From contig JBBQWM010000013.1 of NCBI GenBank assembly GCA_038210655.1, positions 1-64,000 on the forward strand: a stretch of DNA of 64,000 nt, in the 5' to 3' direction. Positions 24,297-33,160 of this stretch are shown in pieces. Position numbers and translations under genes: made by a program. The DNA comes from 54-19 sp038210655. Lineage in GTDB: Bacteria; Chloroflexota; Chloroflexia; Chloroheliales; Chloroheliaceae. The notes beneath the pieces are model-generated. The model saw only the letters and a list, made by a program, of their open reading frames with translations, did not search any database and was not told the DNA's origin. The stretch's first letter is position 1, and every line of letters starts with the position of its first letter.

Positions 24297-24356
24297 GGTA
24301 GGGGCGATCCCTATGTGGTCGCCCTTTTTGGGTAGCCACCCAGGGCTACCCCTACA
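24297..24356. repeat. GGGCGAYCC hairpin element
   Basis: Arms GGTAGGGGCGATCCCTATGT and CCCAGGGCTACCCCTAC, imperfectly inverted. It is a diverged copy of the GGGCGACC family between the RidA and HAD genes. Confidence 0.65.
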
Positions 24357-24379
24357 TTTTGAGAAGATACATCTATCCC

Positions 24380-24412
24380 GCCTTCATCCCTCATCCTTCA
24401 TCCCTCCCTGAT
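24380..24412. repeat. GATGAGG heptamer array at a gene end
   Basis: On the minus strand GAGGGATGAAGGATGAGGGA followed by TGAAGG. It encodes the last residues MKDEG and stop of the HAD gene. Confidence 0.75.
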
Positions 24413-25226
24413 TGTCCCATGCTTCCATCAATTCGGGTAAGCCGGTATAGGTCAGGGTCGCCCGAATCGAACTGGTGGTGTATTCCGCCGGGCTGGTTAC
24501 ACCGCTAAGGGTCAGGACGGTTGCAATGCCCAGCCGATTAGCTCCCTCAATGTCGGTCAGCAAATTGTCACCGATCATCACAGTTTGGGCCGCTTCCGCG
24601 CCGAGTTGTTCGAGCGCAAGACGGTACATGGGGGCTTCCGGCTTACCAATAACAAGTCTGCTTTGCCCGGTGGCAGTCTCCAGCAGCACTCCAATACTAC
24701 CGGCCCCCGGTATTAACCCTTCTTCGGTCGGGAAAACCGGGTCGGCATTGGTAGAAATAAAGGTTGCGCCGGCCCGGATCAAAAGGCAGGCCCGTTTGAG
24801 ACTTTCGTAGACCAGGTTAAAATCACCGCCTTGCACTACGAAACGGGGGTTTTGGTCATCTGGGTAGAATAGCCCAGCGTTCTCGCCCCCAAAGAGACAG
24901 TCCCGCAAAGGCTGCATTCCGATCACGTAGATACCCGCGCCGTCCGGGGCAACCTGCCGCAGATAAGCGGCCGTCGCCTGCCCGCTCGTTACAATTTCGC
25001 TATCGCTGATTTCGACCCCCATCCGGGCCAGCTTGAGCGAATAATCGTGGGCCGAAAGGCTCGAATTGTTGGTCAGCAGCAAAAATTTGATCTTGCGCTG
25101 CCGTAAGAAAGCGAAGAATTCGACTAGACCGGGTTGGGGCTGATTGCCCCGATATAACACGCCATCCATGTCCATAATAGCATAGCGGTAATTTGCCAGC
25201 AGCCGGTAGCTTTGTTCGGTTGTCAA
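24384..25226 (-). CDS. HAD-IIA family hydrolase (NagD-like phosphatase)
   Basis: 280 residues. The nucleophile motif is YAIMDMDGVLYRGN (D-x-D-G), motif II is LLTNNSS, the class IIA cap follows (residues about 75-190), and motif IV is TVMIGDNLLTDIEGANRLG. The plan matches NagD/AraL sugar-phosphate or nucleotide phosphatases; the substrate cannot be fixed. The probable start is TTG 25226, reached by GGAGAG about 11 bases upstream. The last residues KDEG come from a heptamer repeat. Confidence 0.88.
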   Translation of the reverse strand: MTTEQSYRLLANYRYAIMDMDGVLYRGNQPQPGLVEFFAFLRQRKIKFLLLTNNSSLSAHDYSLKLARMGVEISDSEIVTSGQATAAYLRQVAPDGAGIYVIGMQPLRDCLFGGENAGLFYPDDQNPRFVVQGGDFNLVYESLKRACLLIRAGATFISTNADPVFPTEEGLIPGAGSIGVLLETATGQSRLVIGKPEAPMYRLALEQLGAEAAQTVMIGDNLLTDIEGANRLGIATVLTLSGVTSPAEYTTSSIRATLTYTGLPELMEAWDNQGGMKDEG

Positions 25227-25480
25227 CTAAGCAATGCTCTCCTATCTCTACTTTTCTACTATGGTCCTAATCCCAAATTAACCTGTTTAGTATATCACAA
25301 CCTCAAAAAGACTGTCCTCGAAAAAGGATAAACTGATATTAATACCTCAAATAAACTCAATCTGTTATAATTCAGGACGGGCCGTTTTGGGCCTGCCAAA
25401 AAACCGAATTACCGTTCCCGTCCGCCGGATTTATTTATCAAAGCTTGAAGGCCGGGACAGATCAGGAGTAGCAAATTCAA

Positions 25481-27034
25481 ATGAAAAATAATAGAGCAAA
25501 ACCCGCTTTGCCCCGTTTTTTGAGCAGCCTTGTGCTGGTGTTGTTGGGGTTGAGCATCTTGCTGACGGCTTGTGGAGCCGATAATAGTACTTCGCTTAGT
25601 CTGGCAACTAGCGCTTCCTCTACCACTTCGGCAGCGACAACGACGACTGCCGCCGCTAACGGTGTCGGTGCTAACCCAACTGCTGCCGCTACTACCGCCA
25701 GCGCCAACTCAACCACCGCCCCGGCCAGGGCTGCGACGACTGCCGCCGCTGCAACCACCGCTGCCCCCGCCGGAACGACGGCTGCCACCGCTAATAATAC
25801 GCCGAATGGTACGCCGATTGCCGTCCCGACGGTCAGCGTGCCGGGTGCGATCCAGCAAGAGATGGACAAGGTTGCCAAACAAACTGAAAAAACACGCGGC
25901 CTGACCTTTAAACAGTCGGTCGAGCGCAACTTTATGACCAGGAACGATCTTGCCAAGTATCAGGAAAGTCAGTTCCGCCGGGACAACCCGCCCGAATTGA
26001 TCGCAGTCGGCGAGAAAACCTGGAAAGCGTTTGCCTTTGTACCGGCCAAGTTTGATTACACCCGTTCCTATATCGATTTACTCAACGAGCAGGTGCTGGG
26101 CTTTTATGACCCACAGACTAAAAAGCTCTATCTGGTGGTCGATGGCGACCCTAATAAATTGAGCGCTCTGGTTAAATTTACGGCTGAACACGAACTGACG
26201 CACGGTTTGCAAGATCAGTATTTTGATTTGGAAAAAAGATTTCCCCAACGCAAGCCGACCGATAAAGAATGGAACGATGATAGTAGTTTTGCGACGCTGG
26301 CTCTGATCGAGGGCGACGCGGTACAATCGCAATACGCCTGGGTGCAGTCTGGCAATTTGACCCCCGCCGATATTAGCGAACTAACCAAGACCTTGAGCAG
26401 CTTTGACCAGAAGCAATTGGAGAGTTCGCCCGCGATCCTCAAGGATACGCTCGAATTCCCCTATAGTGACGGGCTAAATTTTGTCCAGAAGCTTTATAAT
26501 AAGGGTGGTTGGGAAGCAGTCAATAAGGCTTTCCGTGAATATCTGCCCCAATCTACCAGCCAGATTTTGCACCCCGACAAGTACGACAAACGGGTCGAGC
26601 CGGTCAAAGTTCAATTTAGTTCGCTGACCGATACGCTAGGGAGCGGCTGGAAGAGCGTTGATATTAATACGCTGGGTGAATTGCAATCGCGCATCTGGCT
26701 GCAAGGTGGGGTAGATGTTGCAACCGCCAAGAACGCCGTCAAAGGCTGGGCCGGGGATCGCTATCAAGTCCTGGAAAACGGGCAAGGCCAGCTTGGTTTT
26801 GTCTGGCGTACCCAATGGGATAGTGAAGGCGAGGCGACCGACTTTTACAAGGCTTCCACTGCGGCCCTCAAGAAGCTTTACAATCTGACCGGTGATGGTG
26901 GAGCCGAGCCGAAACGAACCTGGAACGGCCCCGACCAGGATGTCTCGTTAATCCGCAAAGGAAACGAAGTGCTGGTGATGGTTTTGCCCAAAGGCGCAGG
27001 GGTCGAGAAGGTATCCGCCAAGTTTGGCTTCTAA
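25481..27034 (+). CDS. HExxH metallopeptidase-like lipoprotein
   Basis: 517 residues. The lipoprotein signal ends LLGLSILLTACGAD, with Cys as the lipid site. A long Ala/Thr linker (residues about 35-115) follows, then an extracellular domain in which LVKFTAEHELTHGLQDQYFD contains H-E-L-T-H, the zinc-binding and catalytic motif of gluzincin-like peptidases. A distal Glu in SSFATLALIEGDAVQSQY could be the third ligand, as in families with E-G-D-A downstream. The C-terminal part includes GQGQLGFVWRTQWDSEGEA. The peptidase role is inferred from the motif; the substrate is unknown. The gene is alone between repeats. Confidence 0.75.
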   Translation: MKNNRAKPALPRFLSSLVLVLLGLSILLTACGADNSTSLSLATSASSTTSAATTTTAAANGVGANPTAAATTASANSTTAPARAATTAAAATTAAPAGTTAATANNTPNGTPIAVPTVSVPGAIQQEMDKVAKQTEKTRGLTFKQSVERNFMTRNDLAKYQESQFRRDNPPELIAVGEKTWKAFAFVPAKFDYTRSYIDLLNEQVLGFYDPQTKKLYLVVDGDPNKLSALVKFTAEHELTHGLQDQYFDLEKRFPQRKPTDKEWNDDSSFATLALIEGDAVQSQYAWVQSGNLTPADISELTKTLSSFDQKQLESSPAILKDTLEFPYSDGLNFVQKLYNKGGWEAVNKAFREYLPQSTSQILHPDKYDKRVEPVKVQFSSLTDTLGSGWKSVDINTLGELQSRIWLQGGVDVATAKNAVKGWAGDRYQVLENGQGQLGFVWRTQWDSEGEATDFYKASTAALKKLYNLTGDGGAEPKRTWNGPDQDVSLIRKGNEVLVMVLPKGAGVEKVSAKFGF

Positions 27035-27088
27035 GCCGTCTAGCAATCTTTCTTATAGCAAATTGCAGAATTATGGAGCCTTTTTATT

Positions 27089-27177
27089 GTAGGGGCGACT
27101 CTGTGTGGTCGCCCCTAACCGGTCCGATCTCTTTGCAAGCACGGTATTTAAGGGCGACCACAAGGGTCGTTCCTACC
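27089..27177. repeat. GGGCGACC hairpin element with TATAGCAAATTGCAG flank
   Basis: Arms GTAGGGGCGACTCTGTGTGG and CCACAAGGGTCGTTCCTACC around a 46-base middle. TATAGCAAATTGCAGAATTA at 27055 lies outside on the left, as in the copy at 36751. Confidence 0.75.
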
Positions 27178-27331
27178 AATCCAATGCCGGAGAATCTCTG
27201 CTGGCAGAGTAGTTCAAGTCTGAAAATCCACCGCAATAGGGTAAACCAGGTCTAGGGGAACCCCTTTTTAACCTGCATCTCGGTTTTTAAGTATTGCAAC
27301 GTGACCTTTTTCCTAAAAAAGTCTATAAAGT

Positions 27332-27360
27332 TTGTAAATAACCGTTAAGTGTGCTATAAT
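27332..27360 (+). promoter_or_regulatory. promoter of the RRM protein gene
   Basis: TTGTAA (27332-27337) and TATAAT (27355-27360) are 17 bases apart. Transcription would start near 27367, leaving a leader of about 260 bases before the GTG at 27630. Confidence 0.65.
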
Positions 27361-27366
27361 ACTTAA

Positions 27367-27629
27367 CGCAAGGTAAAGAGCCTGTTTGAAATTTGCATAA
27401 TTCACCTTAGAGCCTTTTGACTGAATCTTTTCACGAGATTTTTCCCTAACGACCCTCTTTGAGATTTTTGCTTTCCCTTTCAGCTCTTGATATTGGTTTC
27501 CTGCCAATTGGTATAAGGTTTGCTAAATCAGTTTTAGCTTACCATCCATCAGGGAACCGTTTCTTAATTGCTTTGCATTAGTTTATTTGTTTAAGCTCTT
27601 CACCTAGGGGAAGAGAAAGGGAGTTAACA
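27367..27629 (+). promoter_or_regulatory. long 5' leader of the RRM gene
   Basis: About 263 untranslated bases, T-rich, with no start codon context before GGGAG at 27619. Long leaders are known before cold-induced RNA-binding protein genes in Cyanobacteria and others; a regulatory role here is inference. No obvious riboswitch class is recognised. Confidence 0.4.
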
Positions 27630-27941
27630 GTGGGCAAAAAGTTGTATGTGGGCGGTCTGTCTTATAGTACTACCGAGGATAGCCTGGAAAACCTGTTCGC
27701 ACAGGCAGGTGTAGTTGAGTCGGCTCGGATCATTACCGACCGTGAGACTGGTCGGGCCAAAGGGTTCGGTTTTGTGGAAATGAGCAATGATAGCGAGGCT
27801 TCTCGTGCCATTACGATGTTCAATGGAACTGATTTTGAAGGCCGCAATATTACCGTAAACGAGGCTCGGCCTCAGACCGAACGCCCTCAGCGCGGCGGCT
27901 ACGGTGGCGGTGGTGGTGGTGGCGGATACAACCGCTACTAA
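27630..27941 (+). CDS. glycine-rich RRM RNA-binding protein
   Basis: 103 residues. One RNA recognition motif: RNP2 is LYVGGLSYSTTEDSLENLF and RNP1 is AKGFGFVEMSN, both with their aromatic residues, followed by a Gly-rich tail ending GGGGGYNRY. This is the Rbp/cold-shock-type protein typical of Cyanobacteria and Chloroflexota, binding single-stranded RNA. The start is GTG with GGGAG at a good distance. It has its own promoter with a long leader, and a strong terminator follows. Confidence 0.92.
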   Translation: MGKKLYVGGLSYSTTEDSLENLFAQAGVVESARIITDRETGRAKGFGFVEMSNDSEASRAITMFNGTDFEGRNITVNEARPQTERPQRGGYGGGGGGGGYNRY

Positions 27942-27990
27942 TCCCAGGCTACACGGCAAGTTTTAACTTGCTCTAGCTAAATAAAATACA

Positions 27991-28031
27991 AAACAGGCTA
28001 CTAACCGTTAAATAGTTGGTAGCCTGTTTTA
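27991..28031. terminator. bidirectional intrinsic terminator
   Basis: AAACAGGCTACTAAC and GTTGGTAGCCTGTTTT form a 15-bp stem (one G-T) with a CGTTAAATA-type loop; T run on the right and A run on the left. It lies between the RRM gene and the convergent kinase gene. Confidence 0.8.
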
Positions 28032-28053
28032 GTTATTTCGCCGTTCGGTTATT

Positions 28054-30831
28054 TTAGCTGGGCTGCAAAGCTTCCAGTTCTTTGGCGGCTTCCTCAAAGC
28101 CCAGGCGAGTAGCCTCTTGAAGACTTTGCCGGGCCGCCGCCAGATTCTTCATCTCTTTGTAAACGCGACCCTGCTGCAAGAAAGCCGCCCCGTTTTGAGG
28201 TTCCAGCGCTAATGCTTTTTCCAGGTCGGCTAAGGCTTGCGGGAATTCTTTTAGCTCAAAACGAGCGATAGCCCGGTTCATATAAGCATTGGCATAGCTC
28301 TGGTCAAGCCGCAATGCCTGATCGTAGTCCTTTATAGCGCGTCGGTAGTCCGAAAGGGCCGCCATAATGATCCCGCGCGTGTTATAGAGTACCGGGTCGT
28401 TTGGGCGCACCGCAATTAGCCGGTCGTTATCCGAAATAGCTTGCTGATAGTCCTGATGGTAGAAACAGGCCAGCGCCCGCCGGGAGTAAATTTCCAGCCC
28501 TTTAGCCCCTAATTGGAGGGCCTGATTGTAATCGCTGATAGCGGCGGCGTACTGGCCTAGCTCAAAGCTAATATTACCCCGGTTAAGATAAAGCCGGGCG
28601 TTGGCCTGATCGAGTCGCAACGCCTGATCGTAGTCCTGGAGCGCCGCCGGGTATTGCTTGAGTAGGCCGTTTGCTTCGGCCCGCCCGCTATAGCCACGTG
28701 GGTTGAGCGGTTCCAGTTCGATCAAGCGGTCAAAGTCGTAGATAGCCCGGTCGTACTGTCCAAGTTTAAAGTAAGCTGCCGCCCGGTTTTGATAGGCATC
28801 GGCATTCTGTCCATCCAGACGGATCGCTTCGGTCAAATCTTTGATCGCGGCCTGGCTTTGTCCGGTCTCATACAGAGCCTGCCCGCGCAGGTTATAGGCC
28901 AGCGCCAGTTGAGGGTCACGTTCAATCGCTTTATCGCAATCGGCAAGTTGGGCTTGATAAGCGTTTAGCCCGGCATGAGCTTGCGCTCGTTTGACATAGT
29001 AGATCGCTGGTTGCCGATCCAGCTGGATTGCCTGCCCAAACTCGGCTACGGCTCGTTTGTAGTCCTGCATCGCCAGATAAGTTTTGCCAAGTTCAAAGAA
29101 AATATTGGCATCGTTGGGGTCAAGTTCGGCGGCCCGTTTCAAATCTTTAAGCGCTTCGGCATAGTCTTCTATACCCAGGTAAATCATCGCCCGCCAGTAA
29201 TGAGAATCGGCATTTTGCGGTTTGAGATCAATTGCTCGGTTAAAATCGCGCAGGGCGCTGGTATAATTGCCCTGCGCGGCCCAGGCCCGGCCCCGATGGT
29301 GGTAGGCATTGACGTATTTCGGGTCGAGCTTGATCGCCAGATTATAGTCGCGGGTAGCCTGAAACCACTGTTCTAAGGCGGCATAGGCTTGACCTCGCCC
29401 GAAATAAAAAGTCGGTTGGGGCTGAAGCTCGACTGCCCGGTCGAAATCCTGGATCGCCCTGGTCGGATTTTTCAGTTCAAGATACAATTGGCCGCGCTGA
29501 TAATAGGCCAGCACATATTTTGGGTCAAGATCGAGCGCCCGCTCACAATCTATAATAGCCTGTTGATGCTGATTATGGGTGGCGGCTTGCTGACTACGCT
29601 GGAGATAGGCCCCGCACATACTGGCCTGGATCGAAGTCCGCTGCTGGGAATTTTTTAGAATGCGTTCGCCGGTTTTCATGAGGCTGTCCCAGTCCAGGGT
29701 CATAATCTGTTCGCCTAGTTCGAGGATCGCATTCCAATCCTGGCGGCGTTCGGCTTCGGACAGGGCGTTCGACCAATCACTAACCTGGCGGGTAAAGTTA
29801 TGCCGTTCTTCTTCCTGGACGGCCCGCAGTGCTTCCTCTTTGGCGGAAGGCGAAACCGGCGGTAACTGCCCGAATAGGGAGCGCAGCCCAAATTGGGTCG
29901 TCATTTTCCGAACGGGGGTAGCCGGTTGACCAATTAAGGCCGGGTTATTTTCCAGCACCGTCCTAAATTGCTCATAGAGTTTTACCGCCGACCGAATCCG
30001 GCGACTGGGGTCTTTCTCGAGTGCTGCCGCCAGCACCTGATCGAGTTCGGGCGGATATTCCAGCCAGGGAGCCACTTCCGACAATTTTGGGATGGCGGCA
30101 TTGATATGCTGGTAAGCCAGGGCCATTTGATTGCCCATATAGGGCGTTCGGCCTGTAATTAACTGGAAAAGCAAAATTCCGACCGCATATATATCGCTGG
30201 CTTTTCCGGCCTGCCCGTGCCACTGTTCGGGAGCCATATAGAGTGGCGTGCCGGTTGAGGGTAGATTATCCAGTAAAATAGAGGAGTTCTGGGACTGGCT
30301 TAAAACGGCGGTCAGGCCAAAGTCGGCTAACAACAATCGGTCACGCCGGTCGAGCAGTATATTCAAGGGCTTGATATCGCGGTGGATTAGCCCGGCTTCG
30401 TGCGCTTCGTCCAGGGCATCGGCAATCTGTTCGAGGTAACGGCAAACCTGCTCCAACGGCAAAGCCAGGGGCGGGTCGGGCGGGTTCGGCCTGATTTTTG
30501 CGGCTAACGAGCCACCTTCGGCTAATTCGGTCACGATGTAAGCCAGGTGAGGGTTAATCCCAAAATCGAAGACGCGCAAAATATTGGGGTGATTGAAATG
30601 GGCCAGTACACTGGCTTCCCGCCGGACTTCTTCGCAAACTTCCGGGTCGGCGATAAATTCACGTCGCAACAACTTGAGGGCTACGGTACGGGCCGGATGA
30701 AATTTGGTGTCCTCAGCCTGAAAAACCTCGCCAAAAGTTCCCTGTCCCAACGATTTGCCCAGGCGGTAACGATTATCAATTAAAATGCGTATAGTTTCAT
30801 CCGAAGGCGGCTCAGTTTCCGATGGCTGCAT
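28054..30831 (-). CDS. Ser/Thr protein kinase with about 15 TPR repeats
   Basis: 925 residues. The Hanks-type kinase domain spans about 22-290: Gly loop GQGTFGEVFQAED (29-41), Lys53 in VALKLL, catalytic HRDIKPLN (150-157) and DFGLT (170-174), then MAPEQWHG. A linker rich in charged residues follows. Residues about 400-925 hold about 15 consecutive TPR motifs of the A-x-x-D-Y-x-x-A-I-x-L-D-P type, expected to form a superhelical protein-binding surface. No transmembrane segment is evident, so the kinase should be cytosolic. It is not next to a phosphatase or FHA gene; partners are unknown. The ribosome site is weak. Confidence 0.92.
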   Translation of the reverse strand: MQPSETEPPSDETIRILIDNRYRLGKSLGQGTFGEVFQAEDTKFHPARTVALKLLRREFIADPEVCEEVRREASVLAHFNHPNILRVFDFGINPHLAYIVTELAEGGSLAAKIRPNPPDPPLALPLEQVCRYLEQIADALDEAHEAGLIHRDIKPLNILLDRRDRLLLADFGLTAVLSQSQNSSILLDNLPSTGTPLYMAPEQWHGQAGKASDIYAVGILLFQLITGRTPYMGNQMALAYQHINAAIPKLSEVAPWLEYPPELDQVLAAALEKDPSRRIRSAVKLYEQFRTVLENNPALIGQPATPVRKMTTQFGLRSLFGQLPPVSPSAKEEALRAVQEEERHNFTRQVSDWSNALSEAERRQDWNAILELGEQIMTLDWDSLMKTGERILKNSQQRTSIQASMCGAYLQRSQQAATHNQHQQAIIDCERALDLDPKYVLAYYQRGQLYLELKNPTRAIQDFDRAVELQPQPTFYFGRGQAYAALEQWFQATRDYNLAIKLDPKYVNAYHHRGRAWAAQGNYTSALRDFNRAIDLKPQNADSHYWRAMIYLGIEDYAEALKDLKRAAELDPNDANIFFELGKTYLAMQDYKRAVAEFGQAIQLDRQPAIYYVKRAQAHAGLNAYQAQLADCDKAIERDPQLALAYNLRGQALYETGQSQAAIKDLTEAIRLDGQNADAYQNRAAAYFKLGQYDRAIYDFDRLIELEPLNPRGYSGRAEANGLLKQYPAALQDYDQALRLDQANARLYLNRGNISFELGQYAAAISDYNQALQLGAKGLEIYSRRALACFYHQDYQQAISDNDRLIAVRPNDPVLYNTRGIIMAALSDYRRAIKDYDQALRLDQSYANAYMNRAIARFELKEFPQALADLEKALALEPQNGAAFLQQGRVYKEMKNLAAARQSLQEATRLGFEEAAKELEALQPS

Positions 30832-30911
30832 TGTAAGCTAAACCTTTCATAATACTTAACTGGTCTATTCTACTTTTTTGACATTGTCTTGTCAACGTTT
30901 TTTTGAATATG

Positions 30912-31111
30912 GTGTGAGCGTCAAATTTTTGCACGGCTTCAAATCCTAAAAACGAGTGGCCCTGAAGACCCCGCTCCAAACCACTCAAATCCAAACCACT
31001 CAAAAAGATAGGTTAGAAAAATTTCCGCACAAAATTTTTCTAACCTATCCCCCACCCTTGGTTTAGAGGGTCGTACAGCCTGGCTAGTTTGCAAAAAATT
31101 GACGCACAATC
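30912..31111. mobile_element. MITE-like hairpin element, copy 3
   Basis: 200 bp. Left GTGTGAGCGTCAAATTTTTG, right TTGCAAAAAATTGACGCACA followed by ATC. The central stem at 31007-31049 is 18 bp (GATAGGTTAGAAAAATTT and its complement), where copies 1 and 2 have ATATATTAG: both arms changed together. CCAAACCACTCAA is partly doubled inside. TGAATATG flanks it at 30904-30911 and 31112-31119. Confidence 0.8.
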
Positions 31112-31174
31112 TGAATATGTAGTGTGAGGCAAATTGGGTCAGATAGTCGAACTGCTTCGTGGTATAAATAAAAC

Positions 31175-31276
31175 GTAACTACTCAGGCCGGGCGACCAGA
31201 TAGGGTCGCACCCTACAACCGATTTTGGTAGGGGCGACCCTATCTGGTCGCCCAAAGGATGAGGCTGTGTAGTTAC
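31175..31276. repeat. GGGCGACC hairpin element with GTAACTACTCAG ends
   Basis: 102 bp. Outer arms GTAACTACTCAGGCC and GGCTGTGTAGTTAC, inner GGGCGACCAGATAGGGTCGC and GCGACCCTATCTGGTCGCCC. Third copy of this subtype. Confidence 0.85.
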
Positions 31277-31376
31277 AATAAAACTTTCTAATCAAGGAAT
31301 TTATAGCGGGCAAAAGGGCCTGCACTGGCCTATAGCTAAAATTCTAATAATTTCTGATTGGTTGAGGCGAATTGGC

Positions 31377-31904
31377 TTAATCTAAGGCCCAGACCCGTAC
31401 CACTGAAATAATAAAAAGGCTGCTAATTATAAGAGCAGAGGCGACACACCACCAGCAAATAGCGTTGATAACCCATAATTCCATAGCGGTCAGGTAGCCG
31501 GAGAAGACTACCCCGCCGAGGGTTGCTACAAAGAGGGTCATATCGAGTTGACCACGTGTAAAACGGGTCGCTTCGGCGGAGGTTTGCACGATTTTTCGGC
31601 GATAGAAGGCCAGCCCTGCCAGCCCCAAATAGGCTATAACTCCCAAAATTGAGACCGGAATGCCCCATTTGGGTGGGAAGTAGGCATAGGCACTGCGGTT
31701 CACGGTGTCGCAACTACGGTCGGCGGTGCAGATAATCGAGGTATCGGTAAAATGCGCCCAGGTCAAATAAAGCGATATGCCGACCCCGACTACGGTCAGC
31801 CCAATAAACAACCAGTCCAACGAAAGCGAACGGCTGAAGCTACTAGCCTGAGCAGTGGCTACCTGAGCCGTCTGGCTGGCTTTCGCCCGTGAGTTTTGCG
31901 CCAT
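31377..31904 (-). CDS. vitamin K epoxide reductase (VKOR) family protein
   Basis: 175 residues with four membrane helices. The loop Cys pair is Cys59 and Cys65 in IICTADRSCDTVNRSAYA, the redox pair near the quinone is Cys150-x-x-Cys153 in NAICWWCVAS; the fragment KWGIPVSILG is also family-typical. Bacterial VKOR homologues reoxidise a DsbA-like oxidase using quinone. The DsbA-type gene lies immediately upstream on the same strand (84 bases), forming a two-gene disulfide-bond unit. GAGGT precedes the ATG. Confidence 0.93.
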   Translation of the reverse strand: MAQNSRAKASQTAQVATAQASSFSRSLSLDWLFIGLTVVGVGISLYLTWAHFTDTSIICTADRSCDTVNRSAYAYFPPKWGIPVSILGVIAYLGLAGLAFYRRKIVQTSAEATRFTRGQLDMTLFVATLGGVVFSGYLTAMELWVINAICWWCVASALIISSLFIISVVRVWALD

Positions 31905-31987
31905 AGTTTTACCTCGTAATGCCCTAGCCTAAAGTAGTTATTGGCAGAGGCGAGTATTAGTTGCCTCTGCCAATGGAGTGCAATTGC

Positions 31988-32845
31988 TTACTTGGCCGGT
32001 GAGTTTAACGCTTCGTCAATGGCTTTTTGGAGTTCGCTATAATCGGCCCCCGATAGCTTGGTTCCATTGACCAGGAAGGTCGGAGTTTGATTGATGCCCT
32101 TGTTGATCGCGGCAGAAGCATCCGCATTAGCCTTTGCCCGATAGGTATTCGCATCTACACACTTGTTAAACTTCTCGACATCCAACTTGAGAGCGCTTGC
32201 TAGTTGCTTGGTTCGATCTACCGACCAAAAGCCGCTGTTTTCACTAAGCGGTTGGTTGTTGTAGAGCGCATCATGATAATCCCAGAACCGTTTCTGATCG
32301 GAGGCACAATAGGCCGCTTCCAGGGTGGTATGCGATTCACGTTGGGCCGCCCGCGCATCCAAAAATGGATAGGGCCGGAAGACAAACTTTACGCCTTTGC
32401 CAGCTTTGATGTAATCGGTAGTGAGCCGCGATTGGCTGGTATCGTGCCAGAGCTTGCAACCAGGGCATTGATAATCGCCGTATTCCTCGACCGTGACTTT
32501 CGCATCGGCTGGCCCGATTTCGAGCGGACGTTCGTCGGTAGTGGCGGCGGCGGGGAGGGCCTCAAACTTGGTCGGTTGGGAAACCGCTACTATAATCGCA
32601 ATCAAAGCAAGCGCTATCACAACTACCAATCCGCCAATCACTAACAACTGGGTGCGGCGGCGTTTTTGCGCTCGGCGGCGGATGGCCTCTTGCTTGGGGG
32701 TTAGTTTACGACCGCTCGGATAGTTGCCGGTATTGGTCGTCAGGGGGCGGGCGGCGGCCGGTTTTTGCTCAGCGGTTTTCAGATTGCCGGGAGTGTTACT
32801 ACCTGCGGCTTCGGGGCGTGGTTTAGAATCATTCTGTTTTGCCAT
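31988..32845 (-). CDS. membrane-anchored DsbA-family thiol oxidoreductase
   Basis: 285 residues. A positively charged cytoplasmic tail (residues 1-64, with KRRRTQLL) is followed by one membrane helix (65-89) and an extracellular thioredoxin fold of the DsbA/Thioredoxin_4 type. The active site is Cys127-Pro-Gly-Cys130 in EYGDYQCPGCKLW, and the cis-Pro loop is NQTPTFLVNGTKLSG. Likely function is oxidation of secreted proteins with the VKOR partner encoded next. AGGA precedes the ATG. Confidence 0.92.
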   Translation of the reverse strand: MAKQNDSKPRPEAAGSNTPGNLKTAEQKPAAARPLTTNTGNYPSGRKLTPKQEAIRRRAQKRRRTQLLVIGGLVVVIALALIAIIVAVSQPTKFEALPAAATTDERPLEIGPADAKVTVEEYGDYQCPGCKLWHDTSQSRLTTDYIKAGKGVKFVFRPYPFLDARAAQRESHTTLEAAYCASDQKRFWDYHDALYNNQPLSENSGFWSVDRTKQLASALKLDVEKFNKCVDANTYRAKANADASAAINKGINQTPTFLVNGTKLSGADYSELQKAIDEALNSPAK

Positions 32846-32955
32846 AGTCCTGTAAAAAGTCCTTTTCGCTTGATCGCCTTTGGCTGGCTTTTTCTAATCT
32901 AATCGGGCTGATTATAACATAAGCCCGGTTGCAGTACAAAGCCGGGCCAAAGTTA

Positions 32956-33138
32956 GGGTGAGTAGCAGATTTTTGCCTATGTTCAAACAATAAGACCGGA
33001 CGACTGTGAAAACCTCGGCCTAATCCACTAAAAAATATAGGTTAGAATTTTTCGATTTTCCGACGAAAAATTCTAACCTATATTAAAATCCAGTTTGGAA
33101 CGTGGCCCAGCCTTGCTATTTTGTAAAAAATTGCCCTG
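32956..33138. mobile_element. MITE-like hairpin element, copy 4
   Basis: About 183 bp, more diverged at the ends. Left GGTGAGTAGCAGATTTTTGC, right TTTTGTAAAAAATTGCCCTG. The central stem at 33034-33084 is a perfect 21-bp pairing (AATATAGGTTAGAATTTTTC) with a 9-base loop, different in sequence from copies 1-3 but still fully paired. No clear flanking duplication. Confidence 0.75.
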
Positions 33139-33160
33139 ATCTATAAGAGCTTTATTGAAT

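Noticed and set aside
32956..33138. Target-site duplication for MITE copy 4
   Set aside because: The flanks show no convincing direct repeat; the ends have drifted.
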